Shown: positions 31,137-39,202 of the stretch, one piece after another | Numbering within the stretch: the stretch's first letter is position 1 | Layout of the letters: the number at the start of each line of letters is the position of its first letter | Assembly (NCBI RefSeq): GCF_001044395.1 | Contig: NZ_JANU01000012.1 | Location: 1-64,000 of the forward strand | From: Caenimonas sp. SL110 | Lineage (GTDB): Bacteria; Pseudomonadota; Gammaproteobacteria; Burkholderiales; Burkholderiaceae_C | Direction of reading: 5' to 3' | Length of the DNA: 64,000 nucleotides | Notes under the pieces: model-generated | Databases searched by the model: none | The model's input: the letters and a program-made list of their open reading frames with translations, nothing else | What the model was told of the DNA's origin: nothing | Program-made: the position numbers and the translations under genes

Positions 31137-31739
31137 ATGCCGGAATTCCTGTTCGCCCAGGCGTTCACCCTCTGGGGAACGCCGACCACCTGGCTGGAGA
31201 TCGCCGCCGTCGTCATTGCACTGGTAATGGTCGGCTGCAACATCCGCGAAATTCACTGGGGCTGGCCGCTCGCCATCATCAGCTCGCTGATGTACTTCGC
31301 AATCTTCTGGCGCAGCAAGATCTATGGTGATGCGTCACTGCAGATCTTCTTTGCGGCGGTGGCCTTGTGGGGCTGGTATCAATGGCTGCGAGGTGTGCGG
31401 CCCGATGGCACGGCGATCAAGGTCAGCCGGCTGTCTCGACGCGGGCTCGCATTGACCATCGCTGCCTGCGCCGTGCTCTGGCCGGTGACCGGCCTTTTCC
31501 TCAAGACCTTCACCGACACCGACGTGCCGTGGTGGGACGCGTTCCCCACGTCGGTCAGCCTCGTCGGCCAGTACCTGCTGGGCCGCAAGTACATCGAGAA
31601 CTGGGCTGCGTGGATCGCGGTCAATGTCGTCAGTGTCGGCCTGTTTGCATACAAGGGCCTGTGGCTCACGCTCGGCCTCTACACCGTGTTCATCGCCTTG
31701 AGCGTGGTCGGCTGGCGCGAGTGGAGCAAGCGGCTGTGA
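31137..31739 (+). CDS. pnuC: PnuC-type nicotinamide riboside transporter
   Basis: A 200-residue membrane protein with about seven hydrophobic helices. PnuC-type signatures are NIREIHWGWPLAIISSLMYF and ALWGWYQWLRG. PnuC carries nicotinamide riboside or related vitamins; the NadR-like kinase that follows, overlapping by four bases, supports an NAD-precursor role. Confidence 0.9.
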   Translation: MPEFLFAQAFTLWGTPTTWLEIAAVVIALVMVGCNIREIHWGWPLAIISSLMYFAIFWRSKIYGDASLQIFFAAVALWGWYQWLRGVRPDGTAIKVSRLSRRGLALTIAACAVLWPVTGLFLKTFTDTDVPWWDAFPTSVSLVGQYLLGRKYIENWAAWIAVNVVSVGLFAYKGLWLTLGLYTVFIALSVVGWREWSKRL

Positions 31740-32413
31740 AGATCGCGCTGCTAGGCGCCGAGAGCACAGGCAAGACGCAGCTCGCAAGCGACCTGGCTGC
31801 GCACTTTCGAGCGCAGGGCAAGAACGTGACCGTGGTCAGCGAGGTGCTGCGCACCTGGTGTGAGCGCGAGGGCCGCACGCCGCGTCCCGAAGAGCAGATG
31901 CCCATTGCGCAAGAACAGGAGCGGCTGGTCGATGAGGCCGCTGCGGTGTCCGACATCGTGATTGCCGACACGACTGCGGTCATGGTCGCGATCTACAGCG
32001 CGATGCTGTTCGAGGACGGAAGCCTGTATCAGTTCGCGCTGGCCCGGCTCAAGACCTACGACTTCACGCTGCTGACCGGGCTGGACCTGCCCTGGGTGGC
32101 CGATGGCTTGCAGCGCGACGGGCCGCATGTGAGGGAGCCGGTGGATGCGCTGGTGAGGGCAGCGCTGGCGAAGGCGGGGGTGGGGTATCGGGTGGTTTAT
32201 GGGAGTGGCAGAGAGAGGCTGGACAACGCGTTGCGTGCGATTGGTGAAGCGGATGCCCTCACCCCCACCTCCACCCCAGAAAGCAAGCTTTCTGGGGACC
32301 CCGTTACCCTCTCCCAGAGGGAGAGGGAGAAAGTCAAGTGGCAATGGGTCTGCGACAAATGCAGTGACCCCGACTGCGAGCATCGGCTGTTCACCGGCCT
32401 GGGCAAGAGCTAG
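31736..32413 (+). CDS. NadR-like AAA/kinase with a repeat-derived insert
   Basis: A 225-residue P-loop protein of the NadR C-terminal (ribosylnicotinamide kinase) type. The Walker A motif is LGAESTGKTQL at the extreme N-terminus. It lacks the adenylyltransferase and HTH domains of full NadR. It would phosphorylate nicotinamide riboside brought in by PnuC, trapping it. Residues about 175-200 (ALTPTSTPESKLSGDPV...) are encoded by two tandem palindromic repeats; then comes a short Cys-containing tail (WVCDKCSDPDCEHR), a possible metal site. Start is GTG at 31736. Confidence 0.82.
   Translation: MKIALLGAESTGKTQLASDLAAHFRAQGKNVTVVSEVLRTWCEREGRTPRPEEQMPIAQEQERLVDEAAAVSDIVIADTTAVMVAIYSAMLFEDGSLYQFALARLKTYDFTLLTGLDLPWVADGLQRDGPHVREPVDALVRAALAKAGVGYRVVYGSGRERLDNALRAIGEADALTPTSTPESKLSGDPVTLSQREREKVKWQWVCDKCSDPDCEHRLFTGLGKS
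32252..32332. repeat. double palindromic repeat inside the NadR-like gene
   Basis: Two hairpins in tandem: CCCCAGAAAGC / GCTTTCTGGGG (32274-32297, 11-bp stem) and CCCTCTCCC / GGGAGAGGG (32307-32327, 9-bp stem, 3-nt loop). They are read in frame by the kinase gene. Confidence 0.75.
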
Positions 32414-32807
32414 CACTCAGCTCGCGCGCCTGAACCTCGAAGTGGTTGTCCCAATACGGGCTGCGACCGCGAATCAACTGCCAGAGGCCGGACAGGCCAT
32501 AGGCCACGAAGAACAGCGGTCCCCAACGCTCGTACTGCTGAACGTGAATGCGTTCGTGCGGGCCGATGCGTTCAAGCTCCTCGGCCGTCACGGCGAGGAT
32601 GACGTGACCGAACACGATGCCGCGAAACGGCAGCTGTCGTGCAATAGCGCCGCAGCGGGCAAGGTCCGGGCGATACGTGACCTCCAGCGCACCCGCAGTC
32701 CACCGCGCCCTTGCGCCCAGGGCGACCGGCAGCGCAGCCAGCAGCAGGCCGATGAGCGAGCATGGCGCAGCCCACATCCATTTCAACAACCGGCACGCAG
32801 CAGGCAT
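32391..32807 (-). CDS. membrane-anchored unknown with an HExxH-like motif
   Basis: A 138-residue protein with an N-terminal hydrophobic segment (about 12-30), then a domain with GHVILAVTAEELERIGPHERIHVQQYERWGP and later GRSPYWDNHFE. HERIHVQQYE resembles an HExxH-type metal site but is not a classical metalloprotease. The start at 32807 was chosen because AAGGAAG lies eight bases upstream. Its 3' end overlaps the convergent NadR-like gene by 23 bases. No function known. Confidence 0.65.
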   Translation of the reverse strand: MPAACRLLKWMWAAPCSLIGLLLAALPVALGARARWTAGALEVTYRPDLARCGAIARQLPFRGIVFGHVILAVTAEELERIGPHERIHVQQYERWGPLFFVAYGLSGLWQLIRGRSPYWDNHFEVQARELSASSCPGR

Positions 32808-32967
32808 CCAGCTTCCTTTGCAGCTTGCGAAACAAGCAGATGAGGCAAACCCTGGACGTTGCAACGAGCAGGTAAGCGCAGCATCTTCCTACATTGCAAC
32901 TGCGTGTGCGACCACATCGCCGTGAGGCGCGCCAGCTGTACGGTTTGCTGATACCCAGGAGCAATCC

Positions 32968-33282
32968 ATGACTCAACCAGTTGACCTTCAGACAACCCCA
33001 TCAATCGACCCGGACGTGGCCGATCAGGCCAAGCCAGGCTACGGCATTCCTTCGCAAGACCCTGATCCGGCTGCGCAGGTGCCCATCAGTCAAGCGGAAG
33101 CTGAGACCGAGGGCAAATCTGTGTTCGTAGGCGCTGGCGTGCTGGCCGGTGCTGCGACAGGCGCTGCCGTCGGGACCGCAATCGCCGGGCCAGTGGGCGT
33201 GGTGGTTGGCGGGACTATCGGAGCCGTGGCGGGCGCCGTCGGTGGGGCTGCTGCGGGGTCTGTGAGGCAGGCGGGCAAGTAG
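32968..33282 (+). CDS. glycine-zipper protein
   Basis: A 104-residue protein without a signal peptide. After a polar N-terminal half come four alternating Gly/Ala segments (VGAGVLAGAATGAAVG, GPVGVVVGGTIG, AVAGAVGGAAAG), a glycine zipper that could span a membrane or pack helices. The end is SVRQAGK. ATG with AGGAG nine bases upstream. Unknown role. Confidence 0.7.
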   Translation: MTQPVDLQTTPSIDPDVADQAKPGYGIPSQDPDPAAQVPISQAEAETEGKSVFVGAGVLAGAATGAAVGTAIAGPVGVVVGGTIGAVAGAVGGAAAGSVRQAGK

Positions 33283-33283
33283 T

Positions 33284-33736
33284 TCAGCGGGCAATGAACT
33301 CCAGCACCTCATCACCGGCCTCGTCGAATGCCCCTGTCGATGTCCATCCCAGGTGACGGTAAAACCCATAGGACCGCGTCGCGGGATCGGCCGAGCAACC
33401 CAGAAAGAGGCGGCGGTGTCCGGCCGCGATGAGGCCGTTCACCACGAGATCCAGCAGGTGCTTGCCGGCTCCGCGCCTTTCGCAATCGGGCAAGAGCGCC
33501 AGAACAATCACTTCGCCGGATTGGGTGTCGCCGAAGCAATACCCGACGACGCGGTCATGCTCAGTGCAAACGTGGCCTGCAAGCTGGCCGGCGCGCACGC
33601 TGCTGGACCACGCTTGCACAGTGATCCCCATCGCGTCCAGCCGTTGGGCAGAAACAGCGTTCTCCCGAGTCTGGCCGCGCATCGCGTGACAGGCTGTGAT
33701 GTCGGATGGAAGGGCTGGGCGAAAGTGCAGGGGCAT
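33284..33736 (-). CDS. GNAT-family N-acetyltransferase
   Basis: A 150-residue GNAT domain: LHFRPALPSDITACHAMR at the start, the beta4 strand VIVLALLPDCERRGAGKHLL with the acetyl-CoA loop RRGAGK, and a C-terminal SYGFYRHLGWTSTG. The ATG at 33736 is preferred; a GTG at 33751 would overlap the next gene by 13 bases. Substrate unknown. Confidence 0.82.
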   Translation of the reverse strand: MPLHFRPALPSDITACHAMRGQTRENAVSAQRLDAMGITVQAWSSSVRAGQLAGHVCTEHDRVVGYCFGDTQSGEVIVLALLPDCERRGAGKHLLDLVVNGLIAAGHRRLFLGCSADPATRSYGFYRHLGWTSTGAFDEAGDEVLEFIAR

Positions 33737-33738
33737 GA

Positions 33739-34752
33739 CTATCGGTTCCACTCCCGATCATCACCGCCCTGCGACACCAACTGCTCGCGCCGCTCGCGGT
33801 ACCAATCCACCAGGCACTCGCGATCGCGGCATTCCGACTCGCGACGTCGCCATTCGCGGTCGCTCACGCGCTGGAAGGCCTGAGGGTCCGCGGCCGCGCG
33901 CTTGGCACGCGCATACACGCGGCCCAGGTCGCGGTCCATGCGTGCAAGCTGGGGATCGGCGCAGATGATCTTCTCGGGTTGGGAGCGAGCACGGGAGCAA
34001 TCAAAGCTGGGGCGCTGATCAGACTGCGTGTCATTTTCGGCAGGCCTCTCGATCGGCTTTTCGGCAGTTCGCACAACGGGCTTTTCAACGGATGGTTCCA
34101 CCGGCTCCTTTGCGACATTCGAGGGTGCCGTCACCGGTGTCGCGGCGGAAGGCCGGGACACGGCGGCGACCCGCTCCTTGCGACGCGCCGCTTCGCCATC
34201 CCCGTCGTTCAACAAAGCCAGCGCCTGGGTCGCAAAGCGCACCTTCTCATGCTCGCCGCCAAGCTGCGCTTTGTAAACCGCGAGGCTCTCGGAGAACAGC
34301 GACGACGCGCGTGAGTTCAACTCGTTGCGATTGGCCGCGCCCTCCTGCGCGAGGCTGGCGTAGTGCCGGGCCAGGTTGTATTTGGCGTCTGCGCGCAGGA
34401 GAACGGCAGCAGCATCCTTGGTCGGCGATTCCAGTTTGCATGCGGCGAGGAAGGCGGCTTCGGCATCCCGGTCTCGTCCAGCGGCGGCAGCTTCCTTGCC
34501 ACGCACGATCAAAGCCGCGCCCGGCCCGGTCGATCCGAACGCAGCTGAGCCATCGGTCTTGTCTGCCGCCTTGACGATCGCGTTGAACCCGCACGGCTCA
34601 TTGACGATGGGTTGAGGGACGGCAGCCGCCTCAGGACGCGAAGCTTGAGGCGTCTCGGGCCGCATGACAAAAACCAAAGCGATTGCGAGCGCAACACCGG
34701 CGACAAGGCCACCGGCAAATAACGGCATGCGTGACCGCGATGGCTCAGCCAT
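33739..34752 (-). CDS. membrane-anchored protein with C-terminal LprI-like domain
   Basis: A 337-residue protein. Residues about 10-30 form a single transmembrane anchor (LFAGGLVAGVALAIALVFV). A helical region follows (about 60-185), then a Pro/Glu-rich linker, and a C-terminal LprI-like (DUF1311, lysozyme-inhibitor family) domain: FDCSRARSQPEKIICADPQ to DREWRRRESECRDRECL, with its conserved Cys pairs and Trp. It could act in the periplasm. The family link to lysozyme inhibition is from others; here it is only a domain match. Confidence 0.75.
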   Translation of the reverse strand: MAEPSRSRMPLFAGGLVAGVALAIALVFVMRPETPQASRPEAAAVPQPIVNEPCGFNAIVKAADKTDGSAAFGSTGPGAALIVRGKEAAAAGRDRDAEAAFLAACKLESPTKDAAAVLLRADAKYNLARHYASLAQEGAANRNELNSRASSLFSESLAVYKAQLGGEHEKVRFATQALALLNDGDGEAARRKERVAAVSRPSAATPVTAPSNVAKEPVEPSVEKPVVRTAEKPIERPAENDTQSDQRPSFDCSRARSQPEKIICADPQLARMDRDLGRVYARAKRAAADPQAFQRVSDREWRRRESECRDRECLVDWYRERREQLVSQGGDDREWNR

Positions 34753-34930
34753 GACGATGGGCGGGAGTGATGGACGGCATGGTGGGCACTGGAGTTGGCA
34801 CGGTCCGTTGTACGCGTGAAGAACGCGTGATGCTGTCGGATGCAGCCCTGTCTGCGGTAGGACGGAGGCGGCGACTGTTGCTCAGGTCAGCAACCGTGCT
34901 CGGCCGCAGGCGTCGTTGCGGAACGACCCG

Positions 34931-35239
34931 TCAAATCGATGCATCCCGAAAGGCCCGAAGCACCGTATTGATACGCGTCTGGTAGCCGGGGCCTTGTGCC
35001 TTGAACCATTCGAGAACGTCTTGATCGACCCGCAGCGACACTGCGGCTTTCGACGGCAAAGGAGCGAGTCCTCGCCGCACGACTCCACGCACAACATGTC
35101 GAACCTGCGCCTCGGCATGGTCATCGCTTGGCACGGCGGCTTCGGCTTGAAGCCGCGCCCAGTCAGTTTTGGACTTCACTGAAATAGATTTGCGCTTCGC
35201 GCTTGGTGGCTTTGCGGAACGAGATGACGCGGATTTCAT
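34931..35239 (-). CDS. brnA: BrnA-type antitoxin
   Basis: A 102-residue ribbon-helix-helix antitoxin of the BrnA family. The C-terminal DNA-binding part is AVSLRVDQDVLEWFKAQGPG then YQTRINTVLRAFR. Preceding residues with TDWARLQ are the usual toxin-contacting segment. The ATG at 35239 has GGAGAG six bases upstream and gives a basic, Lys/Ser-rich N-terminal stretch. It overlaps the toxin gene by 77 bases in another frame. A GTG at 35179 would give a 17-base overlap but has no ribosome site. It neutralises BrnT and likely represses the operon. Confidence 0.85.
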   Translation of the reverse strand: MKSASSRSAKPPSAKRKSISVKSKTDWARLQAEAAVPSDDHAEAQVRHVVRGVVRRGLAPLPSKAAVSLRVDQDVLEWFKAQGPGYQTRINTVLRAFRDASI

Positions 35240-35438
35240 ATTCACTCTCCGTATGAACTACTGAAACGGGAATGCCAGCGAGCAGGCCGAGTGTCACAAA
35301 GCGCTGCTCTGCATAGGAGAACCGGTCATCTTCAAAAGTGAATGTCACGCCTTCGAAAACCAACGGTGCATCGACGAAGTCGAGTCCATGCTTTTCCAGA
35401 TTTGCATCCCGTTTCGCTTCAGACCAAATGAACTCCAT
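35163..35438 (-). CDS. brnT: BrnT-type ribonuclease toxin
   Basis: A 91-residue BrnT-family toxin (RelE-like fold). The start is MEFIWSEAKRDANLEKHGLD, and RVISFRKATKREAQIYFSE is the conserved C-terminal part with basic active-site residues. BrnT cleaves RNA and blocks translation. The gene is first in the pair, as in Brucella. Confidence 0.88.
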   Translation of the reverse strand: MEFIWSEAKRDANLEKHGLDFVDAPLVFEGVTFTFEDDRFSYAEQRFVTLGLLAGIPVSVVHTESEYEIRVISFRKATKREAQIYFSEVQN

Positions 35439-35445
35439 GACGAAA

Positions 35446-35472
35446 TGTATATACGTTTTGTATGTACGTCAA
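35446..35472 (-). promoter_or_regulatory. brnTA promoter with direct-repeat operator
   Basis: On the minus strand TTGACG (35467-35472) and TATACA (35446-35451) are -35/-10-like, but 15 bases apart. Between and over them are two 10-bp direct repeats with one mismatch, GTATATACGT (35447-35456) and GTATGTACGT (35460-35469), plus strand. These are a likely BrnA operator. Confidence 0.5.
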
Positions 35473-35730
35473 TGGCGTCGCTCCAACCACACAGTGAGTG
35501 CGACTTCCCCTTCTCGACCGGACTACGTCTCTGGCGCTGACGAGGCCCGCTCGGCGAAGTTTCGCCGAGGCGCAGCAAGTCCTTCGTCGCACGCTAGACA
35601 CCTCCCCCGATGTGGCGGGCCGGATCACGCCCGGCCCTACAGAGGTATAGGAGCGGCAACAGACGTGAACAACGCGGGTACAAAGGTTTGGCCCAGCGAT
35701 GCTGGCATTCATCAAACCGAGGACCCAACC

Positions 35731-36816
35731 ATGATTCCAGAGAGAACCATCCGCCCCGTCACTATTCACGGGCCAACCGAGACTGCACCAGGCACCCCTT
35801 CGCCGGTCATTGCGCAAGACACACTGTCGATCCCGCCCGCAGCACCCGCTGAATATGGCCACGAGCTGGCTCCATTGACGGCATCGACCCGCCCTCACTC
35901 CAAGCTGGAGCTTCTGCCGGAAGGGCCGATCTCAACGGTGGCCGACTTCCTGCAGGCGCGCGAAACAGTCGCACCGAGCCAAACCTCCCAAACGATGCAC
36001 GCTGCGTTCGCACCGGAGATCCTGCGCCGCCGCAAAGAGGAATTGATCGCCAGGTGGGAGCGCGATTGCATGAAGCAAGTTGCGAAAGCACAGCATGCAT
36101 TCGCTTCCCCATGGACGAGGAAGAGCCTGGACGTGATGCCAGGAATCCTGATGTCCCTTGGCATGTGCGCGCAAGCAGAGGCGTTTGTGAGTCAACTTCG
36201 TGCTCACCCGGTGGGGAGCAGACTCCCGACCACAGGCCAGCTGCTCAAGATTCTGATCCTTGCGGGGAAACATCAAGAAGCATTGGACATGTTCAAAAAC
36301 CTGTCCTTCATCGATCGCGATATGTACGGCTTTCTAGCTGTGATTGCGAAGTTGCAGACGGGCGACCCGCGTGGCGCAGAAGCGCTCTCACGTTCGCAAT
36401 CCGGCCTCTCCGGTCAAGCAGTTCTAGCGATGTCGCTCATCGCGCTTGGTGAAAAAGACAGGGGTCGTGCGCTGTTGATGAAATTGGATCAAATCAGCGC
36501 AGTTCATGGCACAGAGCTGGAAGGAGAAATCGTGGCCGCGGCCTGGGCCTATCTGGGTGATTCTGCTCGGGCGTTGAATCGCATTGACAACAAACTCGAC
36601 GACAGGTTTGAGGACGAAGCTCTCAGGCTGCTTGCTCCCAGATGGATCGCTGCAACTTCTGTCCAAGCTGATGCTGACTGGCAAGCCGCGTTCCGTCGCG
36701 TGAGTGAGCACGCTTCACGCATCACCTGCCGAATGCCAACATCCAACGAAATCAGCGCAACGATAGAGGCGTTCGTTCCGGGAACCCGTGGCCGTGGAGT
36801 CGTGTTCCGCGACTAG
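35731..36816 (+). CDS. helical-repeat unknown protein of the accessory islet
   Basis: A 361-residue protein with no recognised family. A disordered, Pro-rich first 80 residues leads to a mostly helical body (about 100-360) with TPR-like segments such as AQAEAFVSQLRAHP and LLKILILAGKHQEALDMFKN and ALIALGEKDRGRALLMKLD. The ATG at 35731 has GAGGA eight bases upstream. Its base composition looks lower in GC than the flanks, and it lies beside brnTA, so acquisition by transfer is plausible. Possible scaffold or secreted effector; unproven. Confidence 0.55.
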   Translation: MIPERTIRPVTIHGPTETAPGTPSPVIAQDTLSIPPAAPAEYGHELAPLTASTRPHSKLELLPEGPISTVADFLQARETVAPSQTSQTMHAAFAPEILRRRKEELIARWERDCMKQVAKAQHAFASPWTRKSLDVMPGILMSLGMCAQAEAFVSQLRAHPVGSRLPTTGQLLKILILAGKHQEALDMFKNLSFIDRDMYGFLAVIAKLQTGDPRGAEALSRSQSGLSGQAVLAMSLIALGEKDRGRALLMKLDQISAVHGTELEGEIVAAAWAYLGDSARALNRIDNKLDDRFEDEALRLLAPRWIAATSVQADADWQAAFRRVSEHASRITCRMPTSNEISATIEAFVPGTRGRGVVFRD

Positions 36817-36837
36817 TGGATCGAAGCCGCCCCCGAC

Positions 36838-37815
36838 CTACTGCACCTTCGAAGTAGAAGGCGGCTGATCCCCCGCCGACGTGAAAATCTGCGCCGCATC
36901 AACCGCATCAAACCGGTACTGCTGCCCGCAGAAATCACATCCCACCTCGATATCTTCGCGCTCGGCAAGAATGCTCTCGGCCTCCTGCACGCCCAGCCCG
37001 CGGATCATGTTCGCGACGCGCGTGCGGCTGCAGGTGCATGCAAACTTCGGGGTCTGCGGCTCGAACCGCAGCACGCGTTCTTCCCAGAACAGGCGATGCA
37101 AGATCGTCTCTACATCCAGCTCCAGCAATTCCTCGCGCTTGAGGCTGCGCGAAAGAATGGAGATACGGTTGTAGTCTTCGTTCTTGCCGATCTCGTCTTC
37201 GTTCTCGCGGCTCACCATGCTGCCGGCCAGGTTGCCCTCGCCCTTCACAGGCAGGCGCTGGATCAGCAGGCCGGCAGCCACCTTGTTGTCCGCCGCCAGA
37301 ATCAGCGTCGTATCGAGCTGCTCGGACTGCAGCATGTAGTGCTCCAGCACATCCGACAGCTTGTCGAGTTTTTCATTCTTGTCGCCGTGCAGCGGCACCA
37401 CGCCCTGGTACGGCTGCTGACCGGGGAAACGGTCCTTGGGGTCTAGCGTGATCGCGCAGCGGCCCTTGTTGTCCACGTTCACCAGGTCAGGCAGGCGCGC
37501 ATTCACGCCGACATCGCCCACCACCTTCGCGGTCACCCGCAGCCCCATGTCGTGCTGCACTTCGGCCACTGCAACCTTCACCGGTCCATCGCCGAATATC
37601 TGCAGCACCAGCGCGCCGTTGAACTTGATGTTCGACTGCATCAGCACACCAGCCGCAGCCATCTCGCCGAGCAGTTCGGCGACCGGTGGCGGCCATGCGC
37701 CGGTGTTGTTGTTGGCCTGGCGACGCGCGAGGATTTCGGTCCACGAGTCGGTCAGGCGCACGATGCTGCCGCGTACCGGCAGGCCGTCAAAAATAAACTT
37801 GTGCAGTTCAGACAT
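36838..37815 (-). CDS. hslO: redox-regulated chaperone Hsp33
   Basis: A 325-residue Hsp33. The C-terminal zinc switch has Cys-x-Cys in FACTCSRTR and Cys-x2-Cys in GCDFCGQQY; oxidation of these activates its holdase function. The N-terminal domain begins MSELHKFIFDGLPVRGSIVRL. Its ATG follows immediately after the stop of the gamma carbonic anhydrase gene. Confidence 0.95.
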   Translation of the reverse strand: MSELHKFIFDGLPVRGSIVRLTDSWTEILARRQANNNTGAWPPPVAELLGEMAAAGVLMQSNIKFNGALVLQIFGDGPVKVAVAEVQHDMGLRVTAKVVGDVGVNARLPDLVNVDNKGRCAITLDPKDRFPGQQPYQGVVPLHGDKNEKLDKLSDVLEHYMLQSEQLDTTLILAADNKVAAGLLIQRLPVKGEGNLAGSMVSRENEDEIGKNEDYNRISILSRSLKREELLELDVETILHRLFWEERVLRFEPQTPKFACTCSRTRVANMIRGLGVQEAESILAEREDIEVGCDFCGQQYRFDAVDAAQIFTSAGDQPPSTSKVQ

Positions 37816-38340
37816 TCAATCAATCCGTTTCAGGCTTTTGGCAAAAATCTTCGCATTGCCAACATAGTGTTCGGCCAGGTGAGACATCTGCTCGATCTGG
37901 GCTGCGTCCAGCGTGCGGATCGCGCGCGCGGGCGAGCCGACGATGAGCGTGTTGTCGGGGAATTCCTTGTTCTCGGTGACGATGCTGCCGGCGCCCACGA
38001 TGCAGTTCCTGCCGATCTTTGCGCCGTTGAGCACCACCGCCTGTATGCCGATGAGCGCGCCGTCGCCGATGGTGCATCCGTGCAGCATGACCTGGTGGCC
38101 GATGGTCACGTTGTCCCCCAGTACCACCGGCGTGCCGAAGTCCGCATGAATGACCGACAGGTCCTGCACGTTGCTGTTGCGCCCTATCGTGATCTTGTCG
38201 CAGTCGCCGCGCACCACCGCGCCGCACCAGACGCTTGCGTTCTCGCCCATCGTGACTTCGCCGATCACTTCTGCGCTCTCGGCGACCCACGCGCCCGCGC
38301 CGATCTGCGGGCGCTTTCCATCCACTTCGTAAATCGCCAT
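37816..38340 (-). CDS. gamma-class carbonic anhydrase-like protein
   Basis: A 174-residue left-handed beta-helix protein of the gamma carbonic anhydrase/YrdA type. Hexapeptide repeats run through the chain; metal histidines are in VIHADFG and VTIGHQVMLHGCTI. The family includes true gamma carbonic anhydrases and proteins of uncertain activity. It lies just upstream of hslO with touching stop and start codons. Confidence 0.88.
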   Translation of the reverse strand: MAIYEVDGKRPQIGAGAWVAESAEVIGEVTMGENASVWCGAVVRGDCDKITIGRNSNVQDLSVIHADFGTPVVLGDNVTIGHQVMLHGCTIGDGALIGIQAVVLNGAKIGRNCIVGAGSIVTENKEFPDNTLIVGSPARAIRTLDAAQIEQMSHLAEHYVGNAKIFAKSLKRID

Positions 38341-38385
38341 CTCGTGCTCTTTCGTCAGGTTTCGCGGGCGCTTGCCTGCGAGTTC

Positions 38386-38391
38386 TAGAAT
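38386..38391 (+). promoter_or_regulatory. candidate -10 for the ferritin-like gene
   Basis: TAGAAT, 7 bases before the ATG at 38399. Transcription would begin close to the start codon, so a very short or absent leader is possible. Confidence 0.3.
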
Positions 38392-38398
38392 TGTAGGG

Positions 38399-39190
38399 AT
38401 GGAGCTTCGTCAATGGGCGCTGCAGGCCCTGTGCATCGCCGACCCCGTACAAAAGGCCGCGCAAGCTCGCCTGATAGATGAGGCCGCCACGTCGATTTCA
38501 ATAGCCCCGGTCGCGCCGATCCCAACAGTAGCACTGCCCGGCCGCCCCGCCCGCCCCGAACTCATCCACCCGAACAAGGTCGCCAAACGCTCGCCCTTCA
38601 AGCCCGAAGGTCTCGCCGCGCTATTGCATGCCATCGCCCACATCGAGTTCAACGCGATCAATCTCGCCCTCGATGCGGCATGGCGTTTCGATGGCATGCC
38701 GCGCGAGTTCTACCTCGACTGGATTCGCGTTGCGGCTGAGGAAGCGTTTCACTTCACGATGCTGCGCGAACACCTCCAATCGCTGGGCTACGCATACGGC
38801 GACTTCCCCGGCCATGACAACCTGTGGGCCATGTGCGAGAGAACCAGTGGCGATGTGGTCGCGCGCATGGCCCTGGTGCCACGCACACTGGAAGCGCGAG
38901 GCCTGGATGCCACGCCGCAAATCCAGGAACGGCTGCGCAGGGTCGCAACGCCTGCGGCGGAGCGCGCGGTGGAGATTCTCGACATCATCCTGCGCGATGA
39001 GATCGGGCATGTGGCGATTGGGAATCACTGGTATCGATGGCTGTGCGAGCGCGAATCCGCCGATCCTGAAGCGCTCTACCAGGTGCTGGCCGAGCGCTAC
39101 AACGCCCCGCGCCTGTATCCACCGTTCAACGAGGATGCCAGGCGCCTCGCAGGTTTCAGCGAACTGGAACTGGCGCGCCTGCGAAGCTGA
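38399..39190 (+). CDS. DUF455 ferritin-like protein
   Basis: A 263-residue four-helix ferritin-like protein (DUF455). Diiron-type pairs: HAIAHIEFNAI, RVAAEEAFHFTML and EILDIILRDEIGHVAIG, each with Glu and His spaced as in the ferritin-like superfamily. Start at ATG 38399; a longer frame to 38372 seems less likely. Function of the family is not well established. Confidence 0.83.
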   Translation: MELRQWALQALCIADPVQKAAQARLIDEAATSISIAPVAPIPTVALPGRPARPELIHPNKVAKRSPFKPEGLAALLHAIAHIEFNAINLALDAAWRFDGMPREFYLDWIRVAAEEAFHFTMLREHLQSLGYAYGDFPGHDNLWAMCERTSGDVVARMALVPRTLEARGLDATPQIQERLRRVATPAAERAVEILDIILRDEIGHVAIGNHWYRWLCERESADPEALYQVLAERYNAPRLYPPFNEDARRLAGFSELELARLRS

Positions 39191-39202
39191 GGCACCGTGC
39201 CG

